DNA of 64,000 nt, taken from positions 124,001 through 188,000 of the forward strand of contig NZ_JABKKF010000004.1 of NCBI RefSeq assembly GCF_013166605.1, written 5' to 3'. The translations under genes and the position numbers were made by a program. The stretch comes from Xylanibacter muris (lineage in GTDB: Bacteria > Bacteroidota > Bacteroidia > Bacteroidales > Bacteroidaceae). The number at the start of each line of letters is the position of its first letter. Positions within the stretch are counted from its first letter, which is position 1. Under the pieces are notes generated by a model. The model was given only the letters and a program-made list of their open reading frames with translations, was not told the origin of the DNA and ran no database searches. Below are positions 54,361-62,854 of the stretch, piece by piece.

Positions 54361-55428
54361 ATGAAAAATCTATTATTGGCATGCCTGCTTTTAACAAGCG
54401 GAACGGCCGCAGCACAGTCAGAGATAAGCAAATATGAACCCGGAGTCACTCCGGAAGGAGCCATATACTATCTGCCTAAAACAGCATTGCGTATCGCTGT
54501 GCAGGTGGAGAAAACGACCTACACGCCCGGAGACTTCGCAAAGTATGCGGAGCGCTACCTCAGGGTCTACGATGTAAGCGAAGAAAAGCAATTCAAATAC
54601 AAGATAACAAACATCGGATTCAGCACATTCGGAGTGGCTGACACATCAAAATGCTTTGCAGTAAGATTTGATCCGAAAAGCTCAGCAACAAACGTAACAC
54701 TTGCCGATGACGGCACCTTACTTGCAATAAACTCGGATCCAATAGTGATTCCCGAACCAAAGAACTTCACAGCCGCACCGAAACCGGCAAGTGAAAACCC
54801 GCGGAAATACCTCAATGAAGAAATAATCTCTGCAGGAAATACCGCAAAGATGGCTGAACTTACCGCACAGGAGATATACGAAATACGCGAAAGCAAAAAC
54901 ATGCTGAACCGCGGAGAAGCCGACTTCATGCCTAAAGACGGAGAACAGCTCAGAATAATGCTTGCAAACCTCAACCATCAGGACAACATGCTGACAAGTC
55001 TCTTTTGCGGAACAATCACCAAGGACACGACAGAACATGTATTCGTGGTATGCCCCGACAAGAATTTCAGCAAAGGCATCCTTTTCCGTTTATCTGAAAA
55101 GCTGGGAATTGTGGACCCTGACGACCTATCCGGGACACCTTATTATCTAACCATCGAAGATCTGAAAACCGTCCATGCACAAGAAGCCGATCCAAAAGCC
55201 AAAAAGAAAGATAAAATCAGCGGCATCTACGTTAACATACCGGGGAAAATAAAGGCGACAATATATAATGGTGCAAAAGCGACAAACAGCTATGAACTGC
55301 ATGCAGGACAATTCGGAAATACCGAACTGCTCAGCTCCGAGTTGTTCAACAAACGCTTTACCACAAAACTGACACTTAACCCGACCACAGGCTCTGTGGC
55401 AAAACTTGATGCAAGCCAGCTCAAATAA
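54361..55428 (+). CDS. DUF4831-family secreted protein
   Basis: 355 residues with a signal peptide (GTAAAQ). The block GAIYYLPKTALRIAVQVEKTTYTPGDFAKYAERYLR is what I recognise as the DUF4831 N-terminus, a Bacteroidota-specific family of unknown function. A middle helical segment ELTAQEIYEIRESKNMLNRGEADFMPKDGEQL is also typical. The C-terminal third is beta-rich. It follows nnr by 31 nt and is likely cotranscribed, then is closed by a strong terminator. Confidence 0.85.
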   Translation: MKNLLLACLLLTSGTAAAQSEISKYEPGVTPEGAIYYLPKTALRIAVQVEKTTYTPGDFAKYAERYLRVYDVSEEKQFKYKITNIGFSTFGVADTSKCFAVRFDPKSSATNVTLADDGTLLAINSDPIVIPEPKNFTAAPKPASENPRKYLNEEIISAGNTAKMAELTAQEIYEIRESKNMLNRGEADFMPKDGEQLRIMLANLNHQDNMLTSLFCGTITKDTTEHVFVVCPDKNFSKGILFRLSEKLGIVDPDDLSGTPYYLTIEDLKTVHAQEADPKAKKKDKISGIYVNIPGKIKATIYNGAKATNSYELHAGQFGNTELLSSELFNKRFTTKLTLNPTTGSVAKLDASQLK

Positions 55429-55450
55429 TACGGTAAAAAAGAATATAATA

Positions 55451-55487
55451 AAAACATCCTTTTCGTGTAAAAGGATGTTTTATTTTT
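55451..55487 (+). terminator. Terminator of the nnr-DUF4831 operon
   Basis: A 13-bp perfect stem AAAACATCCTTTT / AAAAGGATGTTTT with a 5-nt loop followed by ATTTTTT, 23 nt after the stop codon. Confidence 0.9.
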
Positions 55488-55661
55488 TCTCAAAGATATA
55501 CTTCATCCTATAATATCCGCCTTTAAATGAATTATGGAAACAATCATTTCCATTATATATACAGAAGCTGTATTCAGGTATTTTTCATAGATTTGGTTAT
55601 CAACAAGATACACATGCAAAAGCTTTTTTTCATCCCCCGTCCTTATTTTTTGCCATAAACA

Positions 55662-55692
55662 TTTGTTATTATAATTATTTTAAGTATCTTTG
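55662..55692 (+). promoter_or_regulatory. Promoter of the OmpA-family gene
   Basis: TTTG at 55662-55665, a 19-bp spacer and TATCTTTG at 55685-55692; start codon 31 bp downstream. Confidence 0.75.
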
Positions 55693-55723
55693 CAGAGGTT
55701 TAACTTATTTAGATTAAAAAGAA

Positions 55724-56869
55724 ATGAAAAAGAATTTGTTACTTTTGCTTTTAGCTGTTATATGCACACTAAAGGTTTCCGCCCAGGAAAACGGGAAAGA
55801 CTATGAGCCATACCCATACACATTTATCGGGCTTCAAGGCGGTGGTCAGGTTACATTCACCAACAATTCCTTCTCCAATCTTGTAACACCTATAGGCGCT
55901 GTGTCCGTAGGTAGATTCTTCACACCTGAAATCGGTGCGCGTATCAATGTACAGGGCTACAAGAATAAGGCCGGATATAAAGTAGGAGGAGAAGACCTTA
56001 CTTTCGATTTCAAATACATTTCAACAGATATCGACTTCCTGTTTAATCTTTCAAACATATTCTCTCCTAAGAGAGTTCATGCTCTGAACGTAATGCTCGT
56101 AGGAGGATTCGGATTCAACTATGCCTGGGACGACAAAGGATACAACAACCTGGCAAACAGCATGCAGCTCACCGAACCTACGACATGGACAGACGAAAGA
56201 ATCGTACACAACCTGCGCGTAGGCCTGCAGTTTGAAATGAATGTTTCAAAGCATGTAGGTATCAACCTTGAAGTGGCGGCAAACAACACAGACGACCGTT
56301 TCAACGTTAAACGAAACAACTCTGACGACTGGCAGGCTACAGCTCTTTTAGGCGTTACCTACAAGTTCGGTTTCCATAAGAAAAGACAAAGCGGAACAGG
56401 GAGCGCATTGGCAAACCTCGACTATGACAACGCACGCAACGCATCCTCTGCCGTAGCGACCGCTCCTGTTGTAGAAGGAGAGAAGAAAGCGAAGGAAGAG
56501 CCAAAACCTGTTGTAAAGGAAGAGGCTCCAAAAGCAAAAGAAAGCACACGCATCGATATTTTCTTCGAAATCAACAGCTCTGAAGTAAGTGCCAATGAAA
56601 AAGGCAAGGTTAAAAAGCTTGCCGAGTGGTTGAAACAGCACCCGACAGCAAAAGTAAACCTCACGGCTTATGCCGACAAAGGAACCGGAACACCGGAAAT
56701 CAACCGTGCCATATCACAGAAACGCGTTGTAAGTGTAGGTAAAATGCTCGTAAAGGAATACGGCATTGACCCGAAACGCCTCACAAGCGAATACAAAGGC
56801 GACACAGAACAACCATTTAAGGAAAATGACAACAACCGTGTAACAATCGGTATTGCCACAGAACAGTAA
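55724..56869 (+). CDS. OmpA-family outer-membrane protein
   Basis: 381 residues. Signal peptide 1-21 (LKVSAQ). An N-terminal eight-strand-like barrel (about 30-215) is followed by an Ala/Pro/Lys/Glu linker (about 235-275). The C-terminal OmpA-like peptidoglycan-binding domain contains IDIFFEINSSEVSANEKGKVKKLAEWLKQ, LTAYADKGTG and the NRAISQKRVVSV helix. The invariant NDNNRV near the end supplies the Arg of the diaminopimelate site. It anchors the outer membrane to peptidoglycan. Monocistronic: its own promoter and terminator. Confidence 0.93.
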   Translation: MKKNLLLLLLAVICTLKVSAQENGKDYEPYPYTFIGLQGGGQVTFTNNSFSNLVTPIGAVSVGRFFTPEIGARINVQGYKNKAGYKVGGEDLTFDFKYISTDIDFLFNLSNIFSPKRVHALNVMLVGGFGFNYAWDDKGYNNLANSMQLTEPTTWTDERIVHNLRVGLQFEMNVSKHVGINLEVAANNTDDRFNVKRNNSDDWQATALLGVTYKFGFHKKRQSGTGSALANLDYDNARNASSAVATAPVVEGEKKAKEEPKPVVKEEAPKAKESTRIDIFFEINSSEVSANEKGKVKKLAEWLKQHPTAKVNLTAYADKGTGTPEINRAISQKRVVSVGKMLVKEYGIDPKRLTSEYKGDTEQPFKENDNNRVTIGIATEQ

Positions 56870-56887
56870 AAAATAAAAACAAACAAC

Positions 56888-56935
56888 CCGGAACAAGATA
56901 ATGAGCTGATTCATACAACGAACATCTTGTTCCGG
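56888..56935 (+). terminator. Terminator of the OmpA-family gene
   Basis: A 12-bp stem CCGGAACAAGAT / ATCTTGTTCCGG with a 24-nt loop, followed by ATTTTATTTT. Confidence 0.8.
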
Positions 56936-56984
56936 ATTTTATTTTCAATAAAGACCTGTGAAGGTCTTCCCGTAACATTACAAA

Positions 56985-57045
56985 TAAACTGCAAGCCGGA
57001 CGCAGAAGCAAAATTTATTTTGGTTTTGCTGAGGCAAAGTGTTTT
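56985..57045 (+). repeat. Family C repeat, copy 2
   Basis: Begins AACTGCAAGCCGG and ends GAGGCAAAGTGTTTTA; aligns to 13896-13955 over about 60 bp in the same strand orientation. It lies directly upstream of the CHASE2 gene and downstream of the OmpA terminator. Confidence 0.6.
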
Positions 57046-57078
57046 ATCCAAACATGAAGTTTAAAATAGTATTATATT

Positions 57079-58260
57079 ATGATAAGAATAAAGACAACCT
57101 CATTTATAGATCATATTATTGTTACTATTATCACAATGATATTACTGGTTGTACTCGGCTGGCTTTCATTCAACATCAAATTCTTAAGTCCGGTCGCACG
57201 TGCAATACAGGGATTCTCCCTGTCTGACATGTATTATGAAATAGACTGGCAGGAAGAAGGTTCTCCGGAAATAAGCAAAGAGATCACTCTAATAGACATA
57301 ACAGAGCTGACAAACCGTGCGGAAATAGCCGGTGTGATAGAAGATGTGAGAAAGTGTGAACCTTCCGTTATAGGCGTAGACATAATATTCGAGGACCAAA
57401 ACTATGACATGCACGGTGACATGGTGCTGATGGATGTTGCAGAGAGCTCAAATGCCATCTTCGCAAAAAAACTTACAGATTACAATGTGAAGACAAACTC
57501 TTTCCAAAATCAGACCAGGTCATACTTTGCCACCGACCGCATAAAGGAAGGATACGTTAACGCCATAGGCGACATGTCTTCGACATGCCTGCGTAAGTTC
57601 AGCATAGAACGCAGTTTACGCGGAGAGCCGCAACGCTCCTTCACATCCTTGATTGCAGAAGCATACAGCGGTAGAAGCATTCCGACAAACAAAACCGATG
57701 ACCGGTTTATAAACTACAGATTTATCGACTTCCCGGTTGTAAGCTACGACTCCGTACTTGCAAACCGCGATCTGATAAAAGGCAGGGCAGTGCTAATCGG
57801 CACCATCAATGAAGAAGCAGACATGCATTTCACACCTCTCGGAAAAATGGCGGGACTGAAAGTGCAGGCATATTCCGTACAAACAATAATAGACCTTAAG
57901 GATATAGAGACAATCCCCAAAGACCTCCTCATGGTGCTTTCAATATTAATATGCTATATAACGGTATTGTTACAGTTTCACTGGATCAGGTTCATCAAAG
58001 CCTCGGAAAAACCGTTTTGTGTGTTCCTTGCCAATTCAAATCTGTTTCTTCGTTTCATCACGTTCACATGGCTTGCAATACTTGCTTTGATGACATATAT
58101 AGCATACGAGCGTCTCAGCTTATATATCCCTATGGCACTTATATTGACACCGGTGATACTCGTAGCCGAAGCACGCGGCATCTATAAAGCTATAATCAGT
58201 GGGCTGGTGAAAGCAAGGCCCGACAGTATATTCAACAAATCACCCTATTTAAAATTATAA
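57079..58260 (+). CDS. CHASE2-domain membrane protein
   Basis: 393 residues. One N-terminal membrane segment (about 15-36), then an extracytoplasmic CHASE2 domain (about 65-270) with EITLIDITELTNRAEIAGVIEDVRKCEPSVIGVDIIFED and the closing LIKGRAVLIGTINEEADMHFTPLGKMAGLKVQAYSVQTI. Three C-terminal segments follow (about 280-300, 318-340, 345-370). CHASE2 is a sensory domain usually joined to kinases, cyclases or CHAT proteins. Here no cytoplasmic output domain follows, only ~25 residues after the last segment. Eight nt separate it from the Cys-tail gene, so signalling would have to go through its operon partners. Confidence 0.88.
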   Translation: MIRIKTTSFIDHIIVTIITMILLVVLGWLSFNIKFLSPVARAIQGFSLSDMYYEIDWQEEGSPEISKEITLIDITELTNRAEIAGVIEDVRKCEPSVIGVDIIFEDQNYDMHGDMVLMDVAESSNAIFAKKLTDYNVKTNSFQNQTRSYFATDRIKEGYVNAIGDMSSTCLRKFSIERSLRGEPQRSFTSLIAEAYSGRSIPTNKTDDRFINYRFIDFPVVSYDSVLANRDLIKGRAVLIGTINEEADMHFTPLGKMAGLKVQAYSVQTIIDLKDIETIPKDLLMVLSILICYITVLLQFHWIRFIKASEKPFCVFLANSNLFLRFITFTWLAILALMTYIAYERLSLYIPMALILTPVILVAEARGIYKAIISGLVKARPDSIFNKSPYLKL

Positions 58261-58268
58261 AAATCATT

Positions 58269-58982
58269 ATGCAAAGATTAACACTGACTGTAATTTTTTC
58301 TTTTTGCGTTTTATTCTGCAACAACATACTGGCACAGAACTACCATGTATGTGAAGTAAGCAAGGATGTATATATAATTAATAAAAACAAACGCACTAAA
58401 ACCCCTGTAGAGAGAAAGCAGGTGATAAATAAAAAAGACCGGTTGGAAATACCGGTTCACGGATATATCGTGTTGCTTGACAGTGCAAGCAGAAAGTCAT
58501 ACAGGATTGACAAGCCATGCAACGAAATGCTTGGCGACATTATATTCAAAGGCAAAGCCACTGTGGAACAGCTTACCGTGAAATACTTCACATATATATG
58601 GAAGAAAATGTGCGGAGGGCAGGAGCTGGCTATAAATTCAACGAAAGAACAAAGAATAACAGCTGCATACAGAGATATAGATTCCCTTTGTACAGACACT
58701 ACGGCAAATGATACAATAAAAGCATGTTATTCTTCATGTAAAATGATATCCGGCAAAGAAGACGAATGCCTCAAAGCCCAATGCAAGGATACAGACTGCA
58801 AGAAGACACAATGTAAAACAATACAATGCAGAAATGCACAATGCGCACAAACCACTTGCAAGAAAGCGAACGACTGTCCTGAAAACAGTTCCACGGATAA
58901 AGAATGCAAGAAGACAGAGTGCGATAAAACCGGGTGCAAGACGACACAATGCACTAATGTAAAGTGCGGAAAAAGCAAATAA
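58269..58982 (+). CDS. Secreted protein with period-5 cysteine-rich tail, unknown function
   Basis: 237 residues. The signal peptide ends at NNILAQ (about 23). Residues ~28-110 look like a small beta domain (VYIINKNK, KKDRLEIPVHGYIVLLDSASRKSYRID) of the sort seen in FecR-like or SH3-like modules; this is tentative. From about residue 167 the chain is a cysteine tail. Seven Cys are spaced exactly five apart (ECLKAQCKDTDCKKTQCKTI and on). A short PENSSTD break follows, then five more at the same spacing to the C-terminus. Lys, Thr, Asn and Gln fill the gaps. It is exported, so the Cys may be disulfide-bonded, lipidated or metal-bound. It lies between CHASE2 and TPR-CHAT genes. Confidence 0.75.
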   Translation: MQRLTLTVIFSFCVLFCNNILAQNYHVCEVSKDVYIINKNKRTKTPVERKQVINKKDRLEIPVHGYIVLLDSASRKSYRIDKPCNEMLGDIIFKGKATVEQLTVKYFTYIWKKMCGGQELAINSTKEQRITAAYRDIDSLCTDTTANDTIKACYSSCKMISGKEDECLKAQCKDTDCKKTQCKTIQCRNAQCAQTTCKKANDCPENSSTDKECKKTECDKTGCKTTQCTNVKCGKSK

Positions 58983-58998
58983 TATTATCACGGGGAAA

Positions 58999-61900
58999 AT
59001 GAAAAAGACTATCATCCTGTTGCTGTGGACATGCCATATTGGCATTTCCACAGCAACTGCGCAAGACATACGGATGTTTGCAAGCATCTGCGAGGCGGCG
59101 GACAAGGCGGCAAAGAAACAGGAATGGCAAGAACTCGACAGCCTGACAAAGAAATATTGTGCATTGTGTGATACATCTGAGAATTCATTTTATTATTCCA
59201 AAATCCTGTCATACAGAGCATCCTTAGCCTCACGCCGAGGCCAGGAGACACAGGCCATAGAGATCGGGCAACGTGTAATAGACATGAGGAAAAAGCTCCC
59301 GGACTGTGAACCGCGGCACATAGCCAATGCCATGAACGATGAAGCCGTATATTATGCTAAAACAGGCAATTACGACAAAGCCGTGGAACTGTGCGGCACA
59401 GCCATGGAGATATTCAAGAAATCGGCTTATAAGAAAGACCCTCAGTATGCCGTGGTAATGGCAAACATGGGTGTATTTCTGTCTCAGCGCGGAAACGACG
59501 GTGATGACCAACTTGCAGCAAAAGCTTGCGAGGATGCGTTAAACATGATGAAGAAAGGCACACGCGAATATCTCAACGCCCAGAACAACCTTGCCGTATG
59601 CTACGCCAAAAACAACAATCTTGCCAAAGCCGATGCCGTAAGTAAGGCCGCGCTAAAATCGGGGAAAAAGATTTATGCCGCAGACCAATATGCATACGCG
59701 GTGATGCTCGCCAACCATGCCTCGAGACTGGCCAACATGCGTGCATATTCCCAGGCTATGCAATATGCGGATGAGGCCCTTTCCATTTTCCGCGAAAGAC
59801 AGCAGACAAACACACTTGCTTTTGCCAAGCTGCTTGTAAACCGTGCCGTGGTGTCAACATCTATGGAACAGTATGACAAAAGCATCGAAATGCTCTTAGA
59901 AGCTCTTCCATTGCTCACAAGCATTGTAGGAAAAGAACATGCCGACTATATCAGATGTATAAGCGAACTGTCGCTTGCATACAACAAGAAAGGCGATTCG
60001 GAAAAAGCAGAGGAATACAGCACGATGCTCGGCCACAACACAGGAGGCAACCGGACAAACAATATAAAATATGCACGTGTACTGAACAAACAGGCTGACA
60101 TACAGGCTTCCGCCGGAAACTACAGCCAGGCTCTTCAAACCGTACATACTGCACTCGAGATTTTCCGAAAGGCAGACAATAAAAAGGAATCGGCCACAGC
60201 ACTGAATAAAATTGCCAACCTCAACATTCATGCCGGCAACTATACCGCAGCGGCCGACAGCGGCATGAGTGCCATAAAGCTGCTGGACGGAGAAAATCAG
60301 GGTATATTACTTGCCGACATCAACAACACCGTTGCAATGGCACACTACTATATGGGCGCACCAGACACTGCACGGCAATACGGCATACAGGCAATAAACA
60401 TATACAAGGAACAAGGAGACACACTAAGCTCAATATACGCCAAGGCCCTGTCGAATCTCGCACTTTACAACTATACATGCGGGAACACAGACGAGGCAAT
60501 ATTGTTGGCGGAGAAGGCGAAGGATATACAGATGGACATACTCGGGAATGACCATCCCGACAATGCGTCCATACTATATAACATGGCAAGATACTACAAC
60601 GAGACCGACAGCATAAAGACACAGGAAAACTATCACAAGGCCCTTCAACTGCAGATGCGCGTGGTGCGCGACAACTTCTCACACCAGACATCCGCAGAGC
60701 GTGAAGTATTCTGGAATATGAAAAGTTATCTTTTCAAGGCTGCTCCCACACTCGCATACATGCACCACAACAATGACTCCATTCTTTCCGATGTATACAA
60801 TGCACAGCTGTTCACCAAAGGACTGCTGCTGAATTCCGAAATAAACTTCCATAACTTCCTAATGCAGACAGGCGATTCAATACTACTAAAAAAGTATGAT
60901 CGGCTTGAACTCCTCAGACGAGACATCGACGCGGCATACAGTCTGCCTCCTGCCGACAGGGCAAAACAACTCGAGGAAGCAATAAAAGAGGCTACACAAC
61001 TGGAAAAACAGCTCGTGCGCGACTGTAAGAAATTCGGAGACTTCATGGCAAACCTGAACAGTACCCATACAGAAGTGGCCGATGCTCTCAAAGATAATGA
61101 GATAGCAATAGAACTGATGAACCTCGATGTGAAAGGACTCGGTGACACCTATCTGGCACTTTATCTGAAAAAAGGCTGGAAGACACCACGGTGCAAGATT
61201 CTTTTCAGTATGGCCGACCTTGAGGAAATAGATATAAAAACACTAAACTTTTCCGGTGCACCGAGCACACACGGCTATATAAACAAACTATACCGCGACA
61301 GCAGGTTCGGACAGCTTGTATGGGGCAAGTTGCTTCCGGAACTTGACAACGTAAAGACAATATACTTCGCTCCGGCGGGAATGTTCTATCAGCTTGGAGC
61401 CGAATATCTCGCAATAGATTCGGCCACAACCATGAGCGACAGATTTGTCTGTCACCGTCTTTCCTCCACAAGGCTTATAGCCGGCCGTACGGAAGCAAAG
61501 CACAAATACCGCTCAGCAGCGGTGTTCGGTGGCCTTGTATACGATATGGACGAACTCGCTCTCCGCAGGGAACACGACAATTTCAAAAACTACGTGTTCG
61601 AACAAGCTACCGACGACTATAGCGACCTGGCTCTGAACACAGACAACACAATGCTTGACTCACTCGCCTTACGCGGAGATGTGGCTTATCTGCCGGGAAC
61701 ATTGATTGAAGTCCAGGCCATAGGAAAACAACTGATGCAACACGACATACCAACCAACATGTTCGAGCAAGAACAAGGAACAGAGGAAGCTTTCAAAAGT
61801 CTCGATGGAAAAGGATTAAGCCTGATTCACATAGCAACACACGGATTTGCACTTACAGACGATACGCCACGCAACGAATCGGCCTTTAAGTTCATCCTTC

Positions 61901-62340
61901 AGGAAGATGCCGGAGGCAGTCCCCTTAGCCGTTCCGGCCTGCTTTTGGCCGGTGCGAACTACGCCCTAAAAGGAGGGAAGTTGCCCGTTGGAATAGAAAA
62001 CGGCATACTTACCGCCCGCGAAATATCCCTACTCGACCTCAGCGGCACAGATCTTGTCGTTCTCTCGGCATGTCGTACCGGTGCCGGTGAGATAAAGGAC
62101 GACGGAGTATTCGGGCTTCAACGCGGATTCAAAAAGGCCGGAGCCACGACACTCATCATGAGTCTGTGGAGCGTAAGCGATGCTGCCACAATGCAAATGA
62201 TGACCGCATTCTATTCTGGACTGATGCGGGGTCTTTCAAAACATGAGGCATTCCATGAGGCACAGATTTCCGTACGTTCAGCCGGCTTTGAAGATCCCTG
62301 CTATTGGGCCGCTTTCGTGATGCTTGACGGAGCAAATTAA
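58999..62340 (+). CDS. Secreted TPR-CHAT (caspase-like) protein
   Basis: 1113 residues. Signal peptide (GISTATAQ, about 1-22). Residues ~25-560 are tetratricopeptide repeats (AMNDEAVYYAKTGNYDKAVELCGTAMEIFKK; ALSNLALYNYTCGNTDEAILLAEKAKD). A linker helix region (about 600-700) precedes the CHAT domain (about 760-1113). The CHAT catalytic pair is intact: H948 in IHIATHGFAL and C1025 in VLSACRTGAG. The family end SLWSVSDAATMQMM and CYWAAFVMLDG is also present. CHAT proteins are cysteine proteases of the caspase/separase group. Having a signal peptide, this one should act in the periplasm or outside. It ends the operon, 16 nt after the Cys-tail gene. Confidence 0.92.
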   Translation: MKKTIILLLWTCHIGISTATAQDIRMFASICEAADKAAKKQEWQELDSLTKKYCALCDTSENSFYYSKILSYRASLASRRGQETQAIEIGQRVIDMRKKLPDCEPRHIANAMNDEAVYYAKTGNYDKAVELCGTAMEIFKKSAYKKDPQYAVVMANMGVFLSQRGNDGDDQLAAKACEDALNMMKKGTREYLNAQNNLAVCYAKNNNLAKADAVSKAALKSGKKIYAADQYAYAVMLANHASRLANMRAYSQAMQYADEALSIFRERQQTNTLAFAKLLVNRAVVSTSMEQYDKSIEMLLEALPLLTSIVGKEHADYIRCISELSLAYNKKGDSEKAEEYSTMLGHNTGGNRTNNIKYARVLNKQADIQASAGNYSQALQTVHTALEIFRKADNKKESATALNKIANLNIHAGNYTAAADSGMSAIKLLDGENQGILLADINNTVAMAHYYMGAPDTARQYGIQAINIYKEQGDTLSSIYAKALSNLALYNYTCGNTDEAILLAEKAKDIQMDILGNDHPDNASILYNMARYYNETDSIKTQENYHKALQLQMRVVRDNFSHQTSAEREVFWNMKSYLFKAAPTLAYMHHNNDSILSDVYNAQLFTKGLLLNSEINFHNFLMQTGDSILLKKYDRLELLRRDIDAAYSLPPADRAKQLEEAIKEATQLEKQLVRDCKKFGDFMANLNSTHTEVADALKDNEIAIELMNLDVKGLGDTYLALYLKKGWKTPRCKILFSMADLEEIDIKTLNFSGAPSTHGYINKLYRDSRFGQLVWGKLLPELDNVKTIYFAPAGMFYQLGAEYLAIDSATTMSDRFVCHRLSSTRLIAGRTEAKHKYRSAAVFGGLVYDMDELALRREHDNFKNYVFEQATDDYSDLALNTDNTMLDSLALRGDVAYLPGTLIEVQAIGKQLMQHDIPTNMFEQEQGTEEAFKSLDGKGLSLIHIATHGFALTDDTPRNESAFKFILQEDAGGSPLSRSGLLLAGANYALKGGKLPVGIENGILTAREISLLDLSGTDLVVLSACRTGAGEIKDDGVFGLQRGFKKAGATTLIMSLWSVSDAATMQMMTAFYSGLMRGLSKHEAFHEAQISVRSAGFEDPCYWAAFVMLDGAN

Positions 62341-62347
62341 ACTAACG

Positions 62348-62810
62348 TTTGCGATAAGACGGATGACAAATTGATGTCTCGGACCTGCCAAATATAAGTA
62401 CTTCTCTAAAGATTCCCTCCGACAAGAGTGCTTTCCGCCTGACACGTGCCAAAGGTACGTCCCTACATGTCGGGTGAAGAGCCATTCCGGATAACCTGGA
62501 AAGGAGGAAGGAGCCCCTCCTAACCTCCCCAAAGGGGAGGGAAAGGGATGGAATGTGGAAGCATCGGGTATATATGCCGAACCATGCACCATGTAGGGAC
62601 ATCGCTTCGCGATGTGTCTGATGTAATGCATACTACAACCGAGCTTATTTATTAAGGGATATTTACGTCTGACACATGCCGAAAGCACGTCCATACATTG
62701 AGGAAGAAAGGCAAAAAACGGATATTTGCGATAAGACGGATGAGCTATATTAAATTCGCTTGAATCTTGTCAGAACATTGTCATGTCGAGAAAATACGGA
62801 TGAAATAAAA
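62348..62810 (+). repeat. Family A repeat, copy 7 (truncated copy plus full-length copy in tandem)
   Basis: First a fragment of the M4 tail (62348-62366) and an M3 hairpin end (62437-62467). Then a full element follows: M1 62508-62580, M2 hairpin ATCGC-TTC-GCGAT 62593-62617, M3 ending 62698, M4 62716-62810. The 19-bp string TTTGCGATAAGACGGATGA occurs at 62348 and 62725. Confidence 0.8.
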
Positions 62811-62854
62811 CTGCCAGGAAAGCATCACGAAGACAAATGGGCAGTTCTTTGCTG

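Noticed and set aside
57079..58260. CHASE2 protein as an adenylate cyclase or kinase
   Set aside because: Only about 25 residues follow the last membrane segment, so no catalytic domain is present.
5013..62810. Family A repeats as insertion sequences carrying a transposase
   Set aside because: No copy exceeds about 300 bp and none holds a conserved frame; at most they are non-autonomous.
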